Source of the DNA: an uncultured Clostridia bacterium
GTDB lineage: Bacteria > Bacillota > Clostridia > Oscillospirales > Acutalibacteraceae
Assembly (NCBI GenBank): GCA_944380765.1
Contig: CALWIO010000001.1
Location: forward strand, 124,001 to 188,000
Length of the DNA stretch: 64,000 bases
Direction of reading: 5' to 3'
Each line of letters begins with the position of its first letter. The stretch's first letter is position 1. The translations under genes were made by a program, and so were the position numbers. The notes below the pieces were generated by a model. It was not told the origin of the DNA, did not search any database, and saw only the letters and a list, made by a program, of their open reading frames with translations. This document shows, one piece after another, positions 1 to 9,280 of this stretch.

Positions 1-2245
1 TATCGTATTTGCTGATATCGCTACCCGTAAACATTCCCACACCGTCCATTGATATAAGCTGGCTGGAGCTTGCGGAGAATATGCTTTGGTCTGACCACAG
101 CCAATAAATATAATCTATTCCGCCGTCATAATTGTCCTGATTTTTTTCGGCGAAAGCGTTTATAGCTCCTGTAAGCGAAAGAGGCGAATCGGTATAGAGA
201 ATCTCCTTTACGCTTCCCTCATAGGAAGGCTCTTTTTCAAGGCCGGCTGTTTCAATATAGGCTACGGTTGCTTTCATCTGAGGATATACGGGAATTTCAA
301 ACGAAGCAATATACGCTGTCGGATTGACTTCTTCAATCGGCTGTTCGGTATAATAGCCCGTTACTGTAAGCATTTCACCGGCATCTGCATATCCTGCGCA
401 GATTTTTGACAGCACCGCTACGGGGCGGCTGTTGTTTTCAAAAAGCTCTTCAAAGGTCATTTTTGAAAGGTCCTCGTACAGGCAGTCGGTGAGTTTTGAA
501 TCCTCTATACCCTCGGTTGCAAAGGCATACGCACTTTCCCCGGCGGCGTACAGAAGCGACGGGTCCACAATATGCCAGAGGCTGTCTGAAACTACGCTGT
601 CCACATATATGCCGCTGCCGTAGTACCCGGAAGAAACATCAGAATTATAAAGCACTGTTTTAAGCACTTTGTCAAAATAGTCTGAGTTATACACGGTTTT
701 CATATATTCGCGCAGAACTTCTTTTGAATATATTTTGTACTCTCTTATTTTTTTGCTGCCGTCTTTTAACTCAATAATTAAATTTACATTGGTATAAGGC
801 GTCTCAGAATTGACATTGGTATAGGGTGTGTCGCTGTCGCCGTTTTCGTCTTTGAGGATATTCATTACAGAAGCAACTGTGTCAAAGTCCTTTGATTCAC
901 TGCTCATAATGGGATTGTAAGCGGTTCCCGAAGCGTAATTTAGATAGGGATGTCCCCAGACATCAACGGCAACGCTTTTTATGTCTTCCTTATCGGGCGC
1001 CTTGTTATAAGTTCCGAAGCAGTCTGTGGAAAAGAAAACGGTCAGGCACGCCATAAACAGAACCATTGCGCCGAAAAGCGGCAGAGACCTTAACACGGTT
1101 TTGAATTTCCTTGCGGAAACGAATTGAACGAACAGGAAAACCGCCAGAACCGCAACGGTCATTATTACGAAAGCGAGAGCCGTTCTGCCCGCAGTTTGCC
1201 TTTGGGAAGAGCTTAATATATTGCCGGCGATTATAACTGCCGCTCCCATTATTGCAAGGCAGTAAACTGTTCTTGAAACAGTGAATTTGCCGAAAGAATT
1301 TGAATTTTCCGCTTTGCGCTTTTTCAAAAGCAGCCAGCCTGCGGCAATCAAAAGCGCCGACAGTACGAACCAGACGAGAACGGGAACCACAAAGCCCGCG
1401 TCAACCGCCAGTTCTTTCGGAACTTTAAAGGTTTCGGCAGAGCCTTCACGGGTTAAAGTCCTGAACAGGCTCGCGGCGGTCACATCCATAGCTTCCGCGT
1501 CAACTTCGCTGTTGAAATTGCAGACGAAGGTCCACGGCGAAACAACGGCTTTCCAGTTGTTTGCGCCCGTAAACGAGGCTGACGAGGAATAATAGCTGTA
1601 TCCGGTCAAAAACGATGTTTTGAACACCGTAACTATATTAAAGAAAATCATTGACAGGAAGCTGAGCGAAACGCTTGTTACAACGGCTTCGGGTACGCTG
1701 CCGGATACCGCCGATGACGCCGCGCCCACGGCGAGTCCTATGAGTCCGCTGACCGTAAGGGAAGCCACGGCGTAAAGGAAAACTTTTGTAATATGAGCCG
1801 ACATACCGAAAGACGCGATATTTACGATATATGTTACGCCGAGGGGTATAAGCACCGCAATAAAAATTGCCGCCGCTGACGCCGCAATACGGTTAAAATA
1901 CAGCCTTGTTCTGGAAATGCCCATACTCAGATAAACATTTACCTTTTTCTTGCTCATCAGTATGCCGAACTGATGCACGGCTGTCAGCATTCCGCAGCAC
2001 ACCATACCGGCATATATAAATGTCAGAGGGAAGAAATATTCGGCGGTCTGAGCCACAAACATTGAAACCTCGCTGTGTACAAGTGTAGTTTTAAAGGATT
2101 CTTCCGTAACATATCCGATTACCGGAAAAGCGAAGTACAGAAAAAGCACGCACAGCGCAACCGCAGGATAAATACAGCCCGACAAGAAGCTGCTGCGAAA
2201 GTCATAGCCTTTTATATTATTTTTCAAAGATTTTTGTGACATCAT
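1..2245 (-). CDS. ABC-2-like exporter permease (partial, 3' end off the window)
   Basis: This is the membrane subunit of an ABC exporter; the reading frame stays open for 748 codons and runs off the left edge. The start is the first of two consecutive ATG codons at 2245, nine bases after a GGAGG site, overlapping the ATPase gene by 29 bp, so translation is probably coupled. The protein begins with MMSQKSLKNN. Hydrophobic segments fill roughly the first 400 residues (about eight or nine helices, with a basic cytosolic loop near residue 90). After them comes a long soluble, probably extracytoplasmic domain. A 27-bp tandem duplication sits inside that domain. Family assignment rests on topology and on the ATPase and YtrA-type regulator next door. 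The substrate is unknown; related Firmicutes systems respond to cell-wall-active compounds (inference). Confidence 0.75.
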   Translation of the reverse strand, partial: MMSQKSLKNNIKGYDFRSSFLSGCIYPAVALCVLFLYFAFPVIGYVTEESFKTTLVHSEVSMFVAQTAEYFFPLTFIYAGMVCCGMLTAVHQFGILMSKKKVNVYLSMGISRTRLYFNRIAASAAAIFIAVLIPLGVTYIVNIASFGMSAHITKVFLYAVASLTVSGLIGLAVGAASSAVSGSVPEAVVTSVSLSFLSMIFFNIVTVFKTSFLTGYSYYSSSASFTGANNWKAVVSPWTFVCNFNSEVDAEAMDVTAASLFRTLTREGSAETFKVPKELAVDAGFVVPVLVWFVLSALLIAAGWLLLKKRKAENSNSFGKFTVSRTVYCLAIMGAAVIIAGNILSSSQRQTAGRTALAFVIMTVAVLAVFLFVQFVSARKFKTVLRSLPLFGAMVLFMACLTVFFSTDCFGTYNKAPDKEDIKSVAVDVWGHPYLNYASGTAYNPIMSSESKDFDTVASVMNILKDENGDSDTPYTNVNSETPYTNVNLIIELKDGSKKIREYKIYSKEVLREYMKTVYNSDYFDKVLKTVLYNSDVSSGYYGSGIYVDSVVSDSLWHIVDPSLLYAAGESAYAFATEGIEDSKLTDCLYEDLSKMTFEELFENNSRPVAVLSKICAGYADAGEMLTVTGYYTEQPIEEVNPTAYIASFEIPVYPQMKATVAYIETAGLEKEPSYEGSVKEILYTDSPLSLTGAINAFAEKNQDNYDGGIDYIYWLWSDQSIFSASSSQLISMDGVGMFTGSDISKYD

Positions 2246-3119
2246 ATTTCTTATCCTCCATTTCGTTTAAGAATACCTCTTCCATAGTAAGCTGATATTC
2301 ATCAATGGCTATGGGAAGAAGCGCGTTGAGCTTTGCTTTTTCCTCTTTATTATCCTTATCGAATATTACCGTGGCTACCTTGCCGTCAATTTCGAGCGAC
2401 TTATAGGAAATATCCTTGAAATCGGCTTCGGTAATATCACGGCTGAATATCAGGCGGACTTTGCTGTAATTGCTGGAAATGTCATATACCGAGCAGTCCA
2501 TTGTGAGATTTTTGCCGTTGATAAGCCCCACATTATCGCACAAGTCCGAAAGCTCGGGGAGATTGTGCGAGGAGATTATAAGTGAGCACTCGGTTTCAGC
2601 CACATACTCAACAAAGAGCTTTTTTGTGATTTCCTTTTTCTGGGGGTCAAGTCCGTCAAAGGTTTCGTCAAGCAGCATAAAGCGCGGGCGCGAGGCAAGC
2701 GCGAGGATTATTTCTGTCTGACGCTGCATACCTTTTGAAAATCCCCTTATCTTCTTTTTTGTATCAAGCGAAAAAACCTCGGCGAGATTTTCAAGCGTTT
2801 TCATACTGAAATTCGGATAATATCCGCTGTAAAATTTCGCCATGCTTTTAATTGAAGAGTTCATGGGGAAATACAGGTCGTCGGGTATATAGAACATATC
2901 CTTTCTTATATGCGGATTGTCAAAGGTGTTCTGCCCGTCCATTTCAACTGAGCCTTCCTCGGCTCTGTAAATGCCTGCCGCCGTTTTTAAAAGGGTTGTT
3001 TTTCCGGCTCCGTTATAGCCTATCAATCCGTAAATTGACGACGGCTCAACCTTAAAGGAAATATTATTTACCGCGGTGAAATCGCCGAATTTTTTGGTTA
3101 CATTCTTAAATTCAATCAT
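2217..3119 (-). CDS. ABC transporter ATP-binding protein, CcmA/YtrB-like
   Basis: This 300-residue cytosolic nucleotide-binding subunit energises the permease encoded just downstream. Walker A (GYNGAGKTT) lies near residue 34, the signature is FSKGMQRQ near 126, Walker B is LLDETFDGLDP near 150, and the H-loop is IISSHN near 182. The C-terminal 90 residues form the extension common in drug and antimicrobial-peptide export ATPases. The start ATG at 3119 follows an AAGGAG site and overlaps the regulator gene by 8 bp. The gene is the middle cistron of a regulator-ATPase-permease operon driven by the promoter at 3547-3574. Family is certain; the substrate is not. Confidence 0.92.
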   Translation of the reverse strand: MIEFKNVTKKFGDFTAVNNISFKVEPSSIYGLIGYNGAGKTTLLKTAAGIYRAEEGSVEMDGQNTFDNPHIRKDMFYIPDDLYFPMNSSIKSMAKFYSGYYPNFSMKTLENLAEVFSLDTKKKIRGFSKGMQRQTEIILALASRPRFMLLDETFDGLDPQKKEITKKLFVEYVAETECSLIISSHNLPELSDLCDNVGLINGKNLTMDCSVYDISSNYSKVRLIFSRDITEADFKDISYKSLEIDGKVATVIFDKDNKEEKAKLNALLPIAIDEYQLTMEEVFLNEMEDKKYDVTKIFEK

Positions 3120-3492
3120 TTGTTTCAGCTCCTTCGTATATCTGATTCGTTATTTCTTCGATTTTCTCTTTCGCGACACCCAGCCGGCAGGCGCCGCCTA
3201 TCGCATCTTTGACATTGTCGATGACCTGTTGCAGATACGCGTTATCCGTAACATCTCCGGGACTTATGAAAATTCCTTTTCCGGCGACAGAGTAAGTTAC
3301 TCCCTGAGCTTCCAGCTCGGAAAGCGCGCGCTTTACCGTGTTGATATTCAGCCCCAGCTGCGAGGAAAGCTGCCTTAATGAGGGAAGCTGCTCGTTGGGT
3401 TTTAATATGCCGCGCCCGATGTCACGGATTATCTGTTCCTTTATCTGCTCATAGACGGGAACCCGGCTGTGATAATCCAAAAAGATGTTCAA
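3112..3492 (-). CDS. GntR-family transcriptional regulator, YtrA subfamily
   Basis: A 126-residue repressor-type regulator with an N-terminal winged helix-turn-helix (start motif SRVPVYEQIKEQI, then LPSLRQLSSQLGLNINTVKRAL) and only a short C-terminal dimerisation tail, the hallmark of the YtrA group. A longer frame reaches 3546, but I choose the TTG at 3492: it follows an AGAGGTGGT site at good spacing, and the upstream codons would overlap the palindromic operator and the presumed transcript start. It is the first gene of the exporter operon and probably autorepresses it through the inverted repeat at 3509-3535. The inducing ligand cannot be read from the sequence. Confidence 0.88.
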   Translation of the reverse strand: MNIFLDYHSRVPVYEQIKEQIIRDIGRGILKPNEQLPSLRQLSSQLGLNINTVKRALSELEAQGVTYSVAGKGIFISPGDVTDNAYLQQVIDNVKDAIGGACRLGVAKEKIEEITNQIYEGAETND

Positions 3493-3508
3493 GCTGCACC
3501 ACCTCTCT

Positions 3509-3535
3509 AACTGTGCTAATCGTGCTATCACAGTT
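3509..3535 (-). promoter_or_regulatory. Palindromic operator for the YtrA-type regulator
   Basis: A perfect 7-bp inverted repeat, AACTGTG and CACAGTT separated by 13 bp, lies between the -10 box and the ribosome binding site of the regulator gene. Its place at the start of transcription and next to a GntR/YtrA gene makes autorepression the natural reading (inference). Confidence 0.6.
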
Positions 3536-3546
3536 ATTACAATCAT

Positions 3547-3574
3547 ATAATAACATTTTTTACCCGTTTGTCAA
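3547..3574 (-). promoter_or_regulatory. Sigma-A promoter of the exporter operon
   Basis: A consensus -35 TTGACA (3574-3569) is followed after 16 bp by TATTAT (3552-3547). The predicted transcript start near 3540 places the operator palindrome immediately downstream, as expected for a repressed operon. Confidence 0.65.
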
Positions 3575-3596
3575 TAGGTTTTAAGAAAAATTTTTC

Positions 3597-3632
3597 ACAA
3601 AAAAAGCGGAACGGTGAAAATCCGTTCCGCTT
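3597..3632 (-). terminator. Rho-independent terminator of the arabinofuranosidase gene
   Basis: Eleven-base perfect arms (3604-3614 and 3622-3632) around a 7-base loop are followed on the minus strand by a run of Ts. It lies just after the GH51 stop codon and before the exporter promoter, insulating the two units. Confidence 0.85.
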
Positions 3633-3650
3633 AGTTACCTCTTATATTTT

Positions 3651-5921
3651 TTACTCAGTTTTGCCGCTTTCGCTTTCGCTCTTTTTCACACGGCGCTTAC
3701 GCTTTGAAATCAATACCGCGGCAGCCGAAACAACGATAATCAGCGCGAGTGTACAGGGCACGGCAATCTCGATAACTATATGCACATAGGGCATAATTAT
3801 TCCCATATCGGGCAGCTCGTAAAGCGAGGAGCCGTCATTATCGCCGTAAGGAATACGGATAACGCTTACCGAAAGGGAGCCGGCGTCATATTCGAGCGTA
3901 CCGTTTTGGATTTCAAGCTCCTTTTCACGGGGAGCTACTTTAAGCGGCTCGCCCACCTCGTTGCACGCCGCCTTGAATATCTCGGACATATACTGAACCG
4001 AGGCGCTGCCGGCGTTTTCAAATCCCGAAAGGTTTATGGTGATTTTTTCGCCCTTTGTGTTGCTGTTTACCAGCTTTACATACAGCACCTGCTCGTCGGT
4101 ATCCACCGTAACGGAATGGTATATACCCTCCTCTTCCATATTGAAGTCGGTAGTTACATATTTTGTTCCCATATTGTTGGAAAACAGCATTTGGGCATAG
4201 TAGTCTGGCGAACAGGCAACCTCTTGAGAGTCAAACCAGATAAGGTTTACATCCCAGCTCTGCGCGTTCAGCTTGGCAAAGGCGGGAGCGTAAGCCACCA
4301 TCTCGACCACATCGGCGTTCCTTTCAATTCCGGTCATATAAGCCGCGCTCTCAACCGCCGCCCAGATATTGCTCTTTGTCATAAGAGTTCCGTAGCCGTC
4401 GCTCTTGGGAGCGTACTCGCCTATAAACGCCTTTGCTCCGCTGCGCTCGTAGCTGTCATAACGGTGGGTATTGTCAAAAAGATATCCGCCTATCGTATAG
4501 TAATGCTCATCTACAACCGTATCGGGATATTTGCTGTTGGCAGTTTCCCACGCATAGTCAAAGTCCTCCCCTTCAAGCCATGTTCCGGCGGTAGTCACCA
4601 CCGTTATGCCGGGATACCGCTCTTTTACAGCGTTGTATATAGGCTCAAAGTTGCGCCAGTAAACCTCTCCCCAGTTTTCGTTGCCGACAGCGATATACTT
4701 CATATTAAAAGGCTCGCTGTGTCCGCTTTCGGCTCTTGCTTTGCCCCATTCGCTGTCAGCCGCTCCGTTGGCGAACTCGATTAAGTCCAGTATATCCTGA
4801 ACATAGCTTTCAAACTCCTTGGTTCCGGGTCTTAACGCTATTGTGTCAAGATACGCCTGCCACTCCTCTTCGTTAATCTCGCCGTTGGCGTACTTTGAGG
4901 ACATATCGCCGTAGCCGTTTCTTGCCTGACAGGTTATTCCGGCGTTGAGTACGGGTATAGGCTCCGCGCCCAGATCGTCACAGAGCATAAAGTACTCGTA
5001 ATATCCCATGGAGTTTGTATTTATATACTGACGGCTGTATGCGTCGTCACGCCACAGGTTATAAGTCTGCACGCGCTGCTCTAAGGGGCCAATGGTATCT
5101 TTCCAGTTATAAAGATTTTCCAAAGAGTCGCCCTCGGCAAGGCAGCCGCCGGGAAAACGGATAAATTTCGGCGAAAGCTGTTCAAGCGTTTCATAAAGGT
5201 CTGCGCGCAGGCTGACATATTTCCACCCGCTGTCGTTTAAGCCGTGGCTGTCAGCCGGAATAAGCGAAACAAAGTCCATTAAAAATGTTCCGTTTCCGTC
5301 GGCGGTAATCGTAAACGCGCCGTCGGCAGTCACCTCGGAAGTAAGAGTCAGCTCAACCTTTTTCCAGTCCTCAAAGCCGTCGATATTAAAGCTGTATGTA
5401 CCGCTGTTTCCCTTAGCGTCAAGGCAGGCGGTCAGCGTACCCTTAAAATCAATATTTTTAAAATAGGCGGAAAAAAGGTACTCGCCGCCTTTTTTATAGC
5501 CTATGTCAGGAGTAGAAACCTTTTTCTCGTTTACATCCCAAGTTTTATAATCGTAAATTTCGTGAAAGCCGTTATTGGTAATTTCAGCGCTGCCGCTGAC
5601 CTTAACCGAAAGGTATGTTGAATTATTCTCATTCATACCCTCCCCTGAGGCGGCCTTATACTCCCCGGCGGTTATATGCCATGCCGTAAGATTATCAGAG
5701 GGGTATTCAAAGGAATTGTTGTTGATAAGATTTGACACAAGTCCGCCGTCGCAGGCGTAGTTTATATCCTCAATAAAAAGTCCGTAAAGATTTTCGCTTA
5801 TATCATACGCTATATTGTCCGCCGAAATATCAAGAGTGTTTTCGCCGTTCTGCGCTCCTGACGCGCCTATAAGTGAAAACGCGGTAACCACCGCTAAAAA
5901 TATTGCCGCCGCCTTTTTCAT
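3651..5921 (-). CDS. Secreted, membrane-anchored GH51-type alpha-L-arabinofuranosidase
   Basis: A 756-residue glycosidase that releases terminal arabinofuranose from arabinan or arabinoxylan outside the cell. Residues 1-23 are a signal peptide. A carbohydrate-binding-like insert occupies roughly 75-220, and the catalytic barrel follows. The acid/base glutamate is in GNENWG (about E415) and the nucleophile in IGEYAP (about E502). A C-terminal helix (about 712-738) followed by a basic KRKRR tail would anchor the enzyme in the membrane; there is no LPXTG sorting signal. The start follows an AGGAGA site. It is a single-gene unit with its own terminator. No arabinose transporter or isomerase is nearby. 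GH51 is preferred over other clans because of the N-terminal NLYGLFIEDI motif. Confidence 0.88.
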   Translation of the reverse strand: MKKAAAIFLAVVTAFSLIGASGAQNGENTLDISADNIAYDISENLYGLFIEDINYACDGGLVSNLINNNSFEYPSDNLTAWHITAGEYKAASGEGMNENNSTYLSVKVSGSAEITNNGFHEIYDYKTWDVNEKKVSTPDIGYKKGGEYLFSAYFKNIDFKGTLTACLDAKGNSGTYSFNIDGFEDWKKVELTLTSEVTADGAFTITADGNGTFLMDFVSLIPADSHGLNDSGWKYVSLRADLYETLEQLSPKFIRFPGGCLAEGDSLENLYNWKDTIGPLEQRVQTYNLWRDDAYSRQYINTNSMGYYEYFMLCDDLGAEPIPVLNAGITCQARNGYGDMSSKYANGEINEEEWQAYLDTIALRPGTKEFESYVQDILDLIEFANGAADSEWGKARAESGHSEPFNMKYIAVGNENWGEVYWRNFEPIYNAVKERYPGITVVTTAGTWLEGEDFDYAWETANSKYPDTVVDEHYYTIGGYLFDNTHRYDSYERSGAKAFIGEYAPKSDGYGTLMTKSNIWAAVESAAYMTGIERNADVVEMVAYAPAFAKLNAQSWDVNLIWFDSQEVACSPDYYAQMLFSNNMGTKYVTTDFNMEEEGIYHSVTVDTDEQVLYVKLVNSNTKGEKITINLSGFENAGSASVQYMSEIFKAACNEVGEPLKVAPREKELEIQNGTLEYDAGSLSVSVIRIPYGDNDGSSLYELPDMGIIMPYVHIVIEIAVPCTLALIIVVSAAAVLISKRKRRVKKSESESGKTE

Positions 5922-6013
5922 TAAGCCCTCATCTCCTTTTTTCTCCTTAAAAACATATTAACAGCAAAATTAAACTTTGTCGAGCGTATATGCAAATATT
6001 TTTTAATTTGCGG

Positions 6014-6041
6014 TTGCTTTTTTTAGCGTAAATAATATAAT
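6014..6041 (+). promoter_or_regulatory. Promoter of the mannosidase-nagB operon
   Basis: TTGCTT (6014-6019), a 16-bp spacer and a consensus TATAAT (6036-6041) precede the GH38 gene. An AT-rich tract surrounds it, and overlapping -10 alternatives exist a few bases downstream. Confidence 0.5.
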
Positions 6042-6084
6042 ATAATTGTATTAAAATAAGACAAACCGGCGTGGGGAGCTTTTT

Positions 6085-9000
6085 ATGAAAAAGAAAACTG
6101 TTTACACCATCGCAACCGCTCATCTTGACACTGTTTGGAGCTGGGATTTTGAAACTACGGTCAGGGAATACCTGCCCAGAACGCTGAAAGACAATTTCGC
6201 GCTTTTTCAAAAATATCCCGAATACAAATTTAACTTTGAGGGCGCGTACCGTTACGAGCTTATGAGGGAGTACTATCCCGATTTGTGGGAGAAAATGAAA
6301 GAGTACATAGCGCTGGGGCGCTGGAATGTCTGCGGAAGCGCCTTTGAAAACGGCGATGTGAACATTCCCTCGCCTGAGGCTCTTTTCAGAAACATACTGC
6401 TGGGAAATCAGTATTTTTACAAAAATTTCGGCGTGCGTTCGTGCGATATTTTTCTGCCCGACTGCTTCGGCTTCGGCTACGCTCTGCCGTCGGTTATGCG
6501 CCACGCGAACCTTAAAGGCTTCACAACTCAAAAGCTGTCGTGGGGGTCCGCTTACGGCGTTCCCTTTGACACCGGAAAGTGGTACGGCGTTGACGGCAAT
6601 TATGTTTACGCCTCAATAAAGTTAGGGCCGTATGACGCTTCGCTTGACAAGGTGCGCTCCAACAAATTTATTGAGGAAAAGCTCGCAGAAAACGAAGGCT
6701 TCTCGCTGCCGCTGACGGCTGTATTCCACGGCACGGGCGACCGGGGCGGCTCGCCGAAAGAGGCTTCGGTAAAAGCCGTCTGCAACGAAGTCAGGAAAAA
6801 CTCCGAAAGCGATATTCAGGTGATTAGCGCTCCTGCCGACCGGATATATAAGGATATTGACTCGCTGAGCGACGATATTAAGCAAAAGCTGCCCGTGTGG
6901 AACAACGAGCTTGTTATGAGCAATCACGCGGTAGGCGGCTACACCTCGCGCGCTGTGGGAAAACGCTGGAACAGGCGAAACGAGGAGCTTGCCGACATGG
7001 CTGAGCGCGCCTGCTCGGCGGCGTTTATTTTAAACGACAGGGAATACCCGACCGACACCCTTAACCGCGCGTGGAAGCGGGTTATAGCTCATCAGTTCCA
7101 CGACGATTTGCCCGGCACTTCGGTACAGAGGGCTTACCGCCGTTCATGGAACGATTACGCCATGTCGATGAATCAGTTTGCCGGCGAATATGAGGCGGCG
7201 GTAAAGAGCATAGTTTCGCGGCTTGACACATCGTTCGCGAAGGGCATAGCCGTTGCCGTATGCAATCCCATGGAATATGAGCGCAGCTCGCCTGTTGAAA
7301 TAAGGATTCCCGCAAGACTGCGCAAAAGCAATATGACCGCCTTTGATTCAGAGGGCAGGGAATGTCCTACGCAGATTATCAAAGTAACTGCCGAATACAC
7401 GGCGCTGCTGGTTTATGTTACCGTGCCGCCTATGGGCTGCAAAATACTGGATATAAAAAGCGTAAAGCCTAAGCTTACGCAAAAGCTCAAAGCTTCGGTT
7501 ACGGCGCTTGAAAACGAAAAATACAAAGTCGGCTTTAACAGCAACGGCGATATTTCTTCAATTTTTGACAAGCGTCTGAATAAAGAAATTCTGAAAAAGC
7601 CCATAATTACGGGAATTTTTGATTACAAGGGCAGCACCGCCTGGCCCGCGTGGGAGCTTAATTTCAAAGAGCTCAACCGCGAGCCGCAGCACAAGACAAA
7701 AGTAAAGTCCGTTGATATTGCCGAAAACGGAGCCTGCCGGGTGGCGCTTAAAATCGTCAAGACTTACGGCGACAGCACCTTTACAAGTTATGTGGCGCTG
7801 AGTCTGGGCGGAGAAGTTGTTGAGGTTTATAACGAAACCGAATGGCGCAGCCTTTGCTCCGCCTGCAAGGAAATTTTCAGCTTTACCGCCGAAAATCACA
7901 ACGCCACCTACGATTTGGGACTGGGCGCAATAAAGCGCGGCAATATGGACGAAAAGCTCTACGAGGTTCCCGCTCAGAAATGGGCTGATATTTCCGACTC
8001 TCAAAAAGGATTCGGAGTAAGCGTGATAAGCGAATGCAAATACGGGTGGGACAAATTTGACGACTCAACGCTTCGCCTTACCCTTATGCACACTCCGCTT
8101 AAAAACTACCGCATTGACAGTATGCAGTCCATGCTTGAAACAGGACTTAACAGATACTCCTATGCCCTATTCTCGCACAGCGGCGAGGTCGCGCACGAAA
8201 CGCAGTGCGCCGCGAGGGACTTTATTATGCCCCTTACCTCGTTTATATGCTCCTCTCACTCAGGCGATATGGGGAGCGAATTTTCCTTCGGCAGTCTTTC
8301 GGGCGGCGCGGTTTTAAGAGCCGTAAAAAAGGCTGAGGACAGCGGCGAGATTGTTGTAAGAATAGGCGAAAGCGAGAAAAAGAAGCAAAAGGGAGTAAAG
8401 CTCTCGTTATTCTGTCCTATTCTGTCGGCGAGGGAGATTTACGCTTCGGAAGAGGAAAAGGGAGCGGCAGATGTTACAGACGGCGAACTTGTTTTTGACC
8501 TGGACGAATACGAAATAAAGTCCTTCGCTCTGACGCTCGCCCGGGATAAAGCGCAAAGCGAAAATCAGCTCAGCGTATGCCTGCCCGAAAACATAACGGC
8601 TGTTTCGCCCAATATCCGTCCCGAGGGCGCTTTGCTTGTGATAGAAAAAACAATTCCTGCCGAGCTTATGCCGGAGAGCGTTTACACCGGCGGCGTGCGC
8701 TTTACAATGCCCAAAAACGGCAAGGCTGTTCTGTGCGGAGGGCAGACGGTTATTCTTCCGCCCGGAACTGACAGGCTGCATTTGCTGGCGGCGTCCCTCA
8801 ACGGCGACAAAACGGTTAAAATAGGCGCAAGAGCTGTAAAAATCAACGATATAAGAGAGTATTACGCCGGCTGGGACTTATACGATTTCGGCGAAACCGC
8901 TTATACAAAAGACGGTAATTTAGGCTTTGAGTTCACCCACTCCCACACCCAGAAAGGCGACGCGCCGTGCGAACAGCTTTTCTTCTGGAAAATTACGGTC

Positions 9001-9255
9001 AGCACAAAAAATATGACCTCGGTAACGCTGCCTGTTGACCGCGACATAATTATTCTTGCCGCCACCGCCGACGGCGACAGCGACGACTGCCGCGCGGCCT
9101 GCGAGATGTACGATAAAATCAAAGACCGCAAATTCACTTATAAAATGAATGTGAAAGATAAAATCGGCTACATTTTCGGCAAAGAATATTTTATGCTCAA
9201 CGACAAGGGCAGAGCGTTCTCCATGAGAAACGCGGGAAAGAAAAAAAACAAATAA
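6085..9255 (+). CDS. GH38 alpha-mannosidase family protein (large, cytosolic)
   Basis: A 1056-residue glycoside hydrolase of family 38, retaining and zinc-dependent. Zinc-ligand candidates are H13 and D15 in TAHLDTVWSW. The nucleophile aspartate is D126 in LPDCFGFG, and the late histidine motif is HQFHDDLPGTS at 336-346. The first histidine of the usual HxHxD string is replaced by threonine, but it is not a zinc ligand in characterised enzymes. Long beta-rich C-terminal domains follow. There is no signal peptide, so it acts on imported mannosides, probably N-glycan or mannan fragments. A GGGGAG site precedes the ATG. nagB follows after 25 bp, linking mannoside cleavage to amino-sugar use. Exact linkage specificity cannot be read from the sequence. 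Confidence 0.87.
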   Translation: MKKKTVYTIATAHLDTVWSWDFETTVREYLPRTLKDNFALFQKYPEYKFNFEGAYRYELMREYYPDLWEKMKEYIALGRWNVCGSAFENGDVNIPSPEALFRNILLGNQYFYKNFGVRSCDIFLPDCFGFGYALPSVMRHANLKGFTTQKLSWGSAYGVPFDTGKWYGVDGNYVYASIKLGPYDASLDKVRSNKFIEEKLAENEGFSLPLTAVFHGTGDRGGSPKEASVKAVCNEVRKNSESDIQVISAPADRIYKDIDSLSDDIKQKLPVWNNELVMSNHAVGGYTSRAVGKRWNRRNEELADMAERACSAAFILNDREYPTDTLNRAWKRVIAHQFHDDLPGTSVQRAYRRSWNDYAMSMNQFAGEYEAAVKSIVSRLDTSFAKGIAVAVCNPMEYERSSPVEIRIPARLRKSNMTAFDSEGRECPTQIIKVTAEYTALLVYVTVPPMGCKILDIKSVKPKLTQKLKASVTALENEKYKVGFNSNGDISSIFDKRLNKEILKKPIITGIFDYKGSTAWPAWELNFKELNREPQHKTKVKSVDIAENGACRVALKIVKTYGDSTFTSYVALSLGGEVVEVYNETEWRSLCSACKEIFSFTAENHNATYDLGLGAIKRGNMDEKLYEVPAQKWADISDSQKGFGVSVISECKYGWDKFDDSTLRLTLMHTPLKNYRIDSMQSMLETGLNRYSYALFSHSGEVAHETQCAARDFIMPLTSFICSSHSGDMGSEFSFGSLSGGAVLRAVKKAEDSGEIVVRIGESEKKKQKGVKLSLFCPILSAREIYASEEEKGAADVTDGELVFDLDEYEIKSFALTLARDKAQSENQLSVCLPENITAVSPNIRPEGALLVIEKTIPAELMPESVYTGGVRFTMPKNGKAVLCGGQTVILPPGTDRLHLLAASLNGDKTVKIGARAVKINDIREYYAGWDLYDFGETAYTKDGNLGFEFTHSHTQKGDAPCEQLFFWKITVSTKNMTSVTLPVDRDIIILAATADGDSDDCRAACEMYDKIKDRKFTYKMNVKDKIGYIFGKEYFMLNDKGRAFSMRNAGKKKNK

Positions 9256-9280
9256 TTAAAATACATACAGAGGTGTAAAG

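Noticed and set aside
3780..4784. A 334-codon plus-strand frame
   Set aside because: It lies wholly within the GH51 gene on the opposite strand, has no family features and no ribosome site; the GH51 frame has clear catalytic motifs.
5947..6531. A 194-codon minus-strand frame over the start of the GH38 gene
   Set aside because: It is antisense to a well-supported gene and crosses that gene's promoter.
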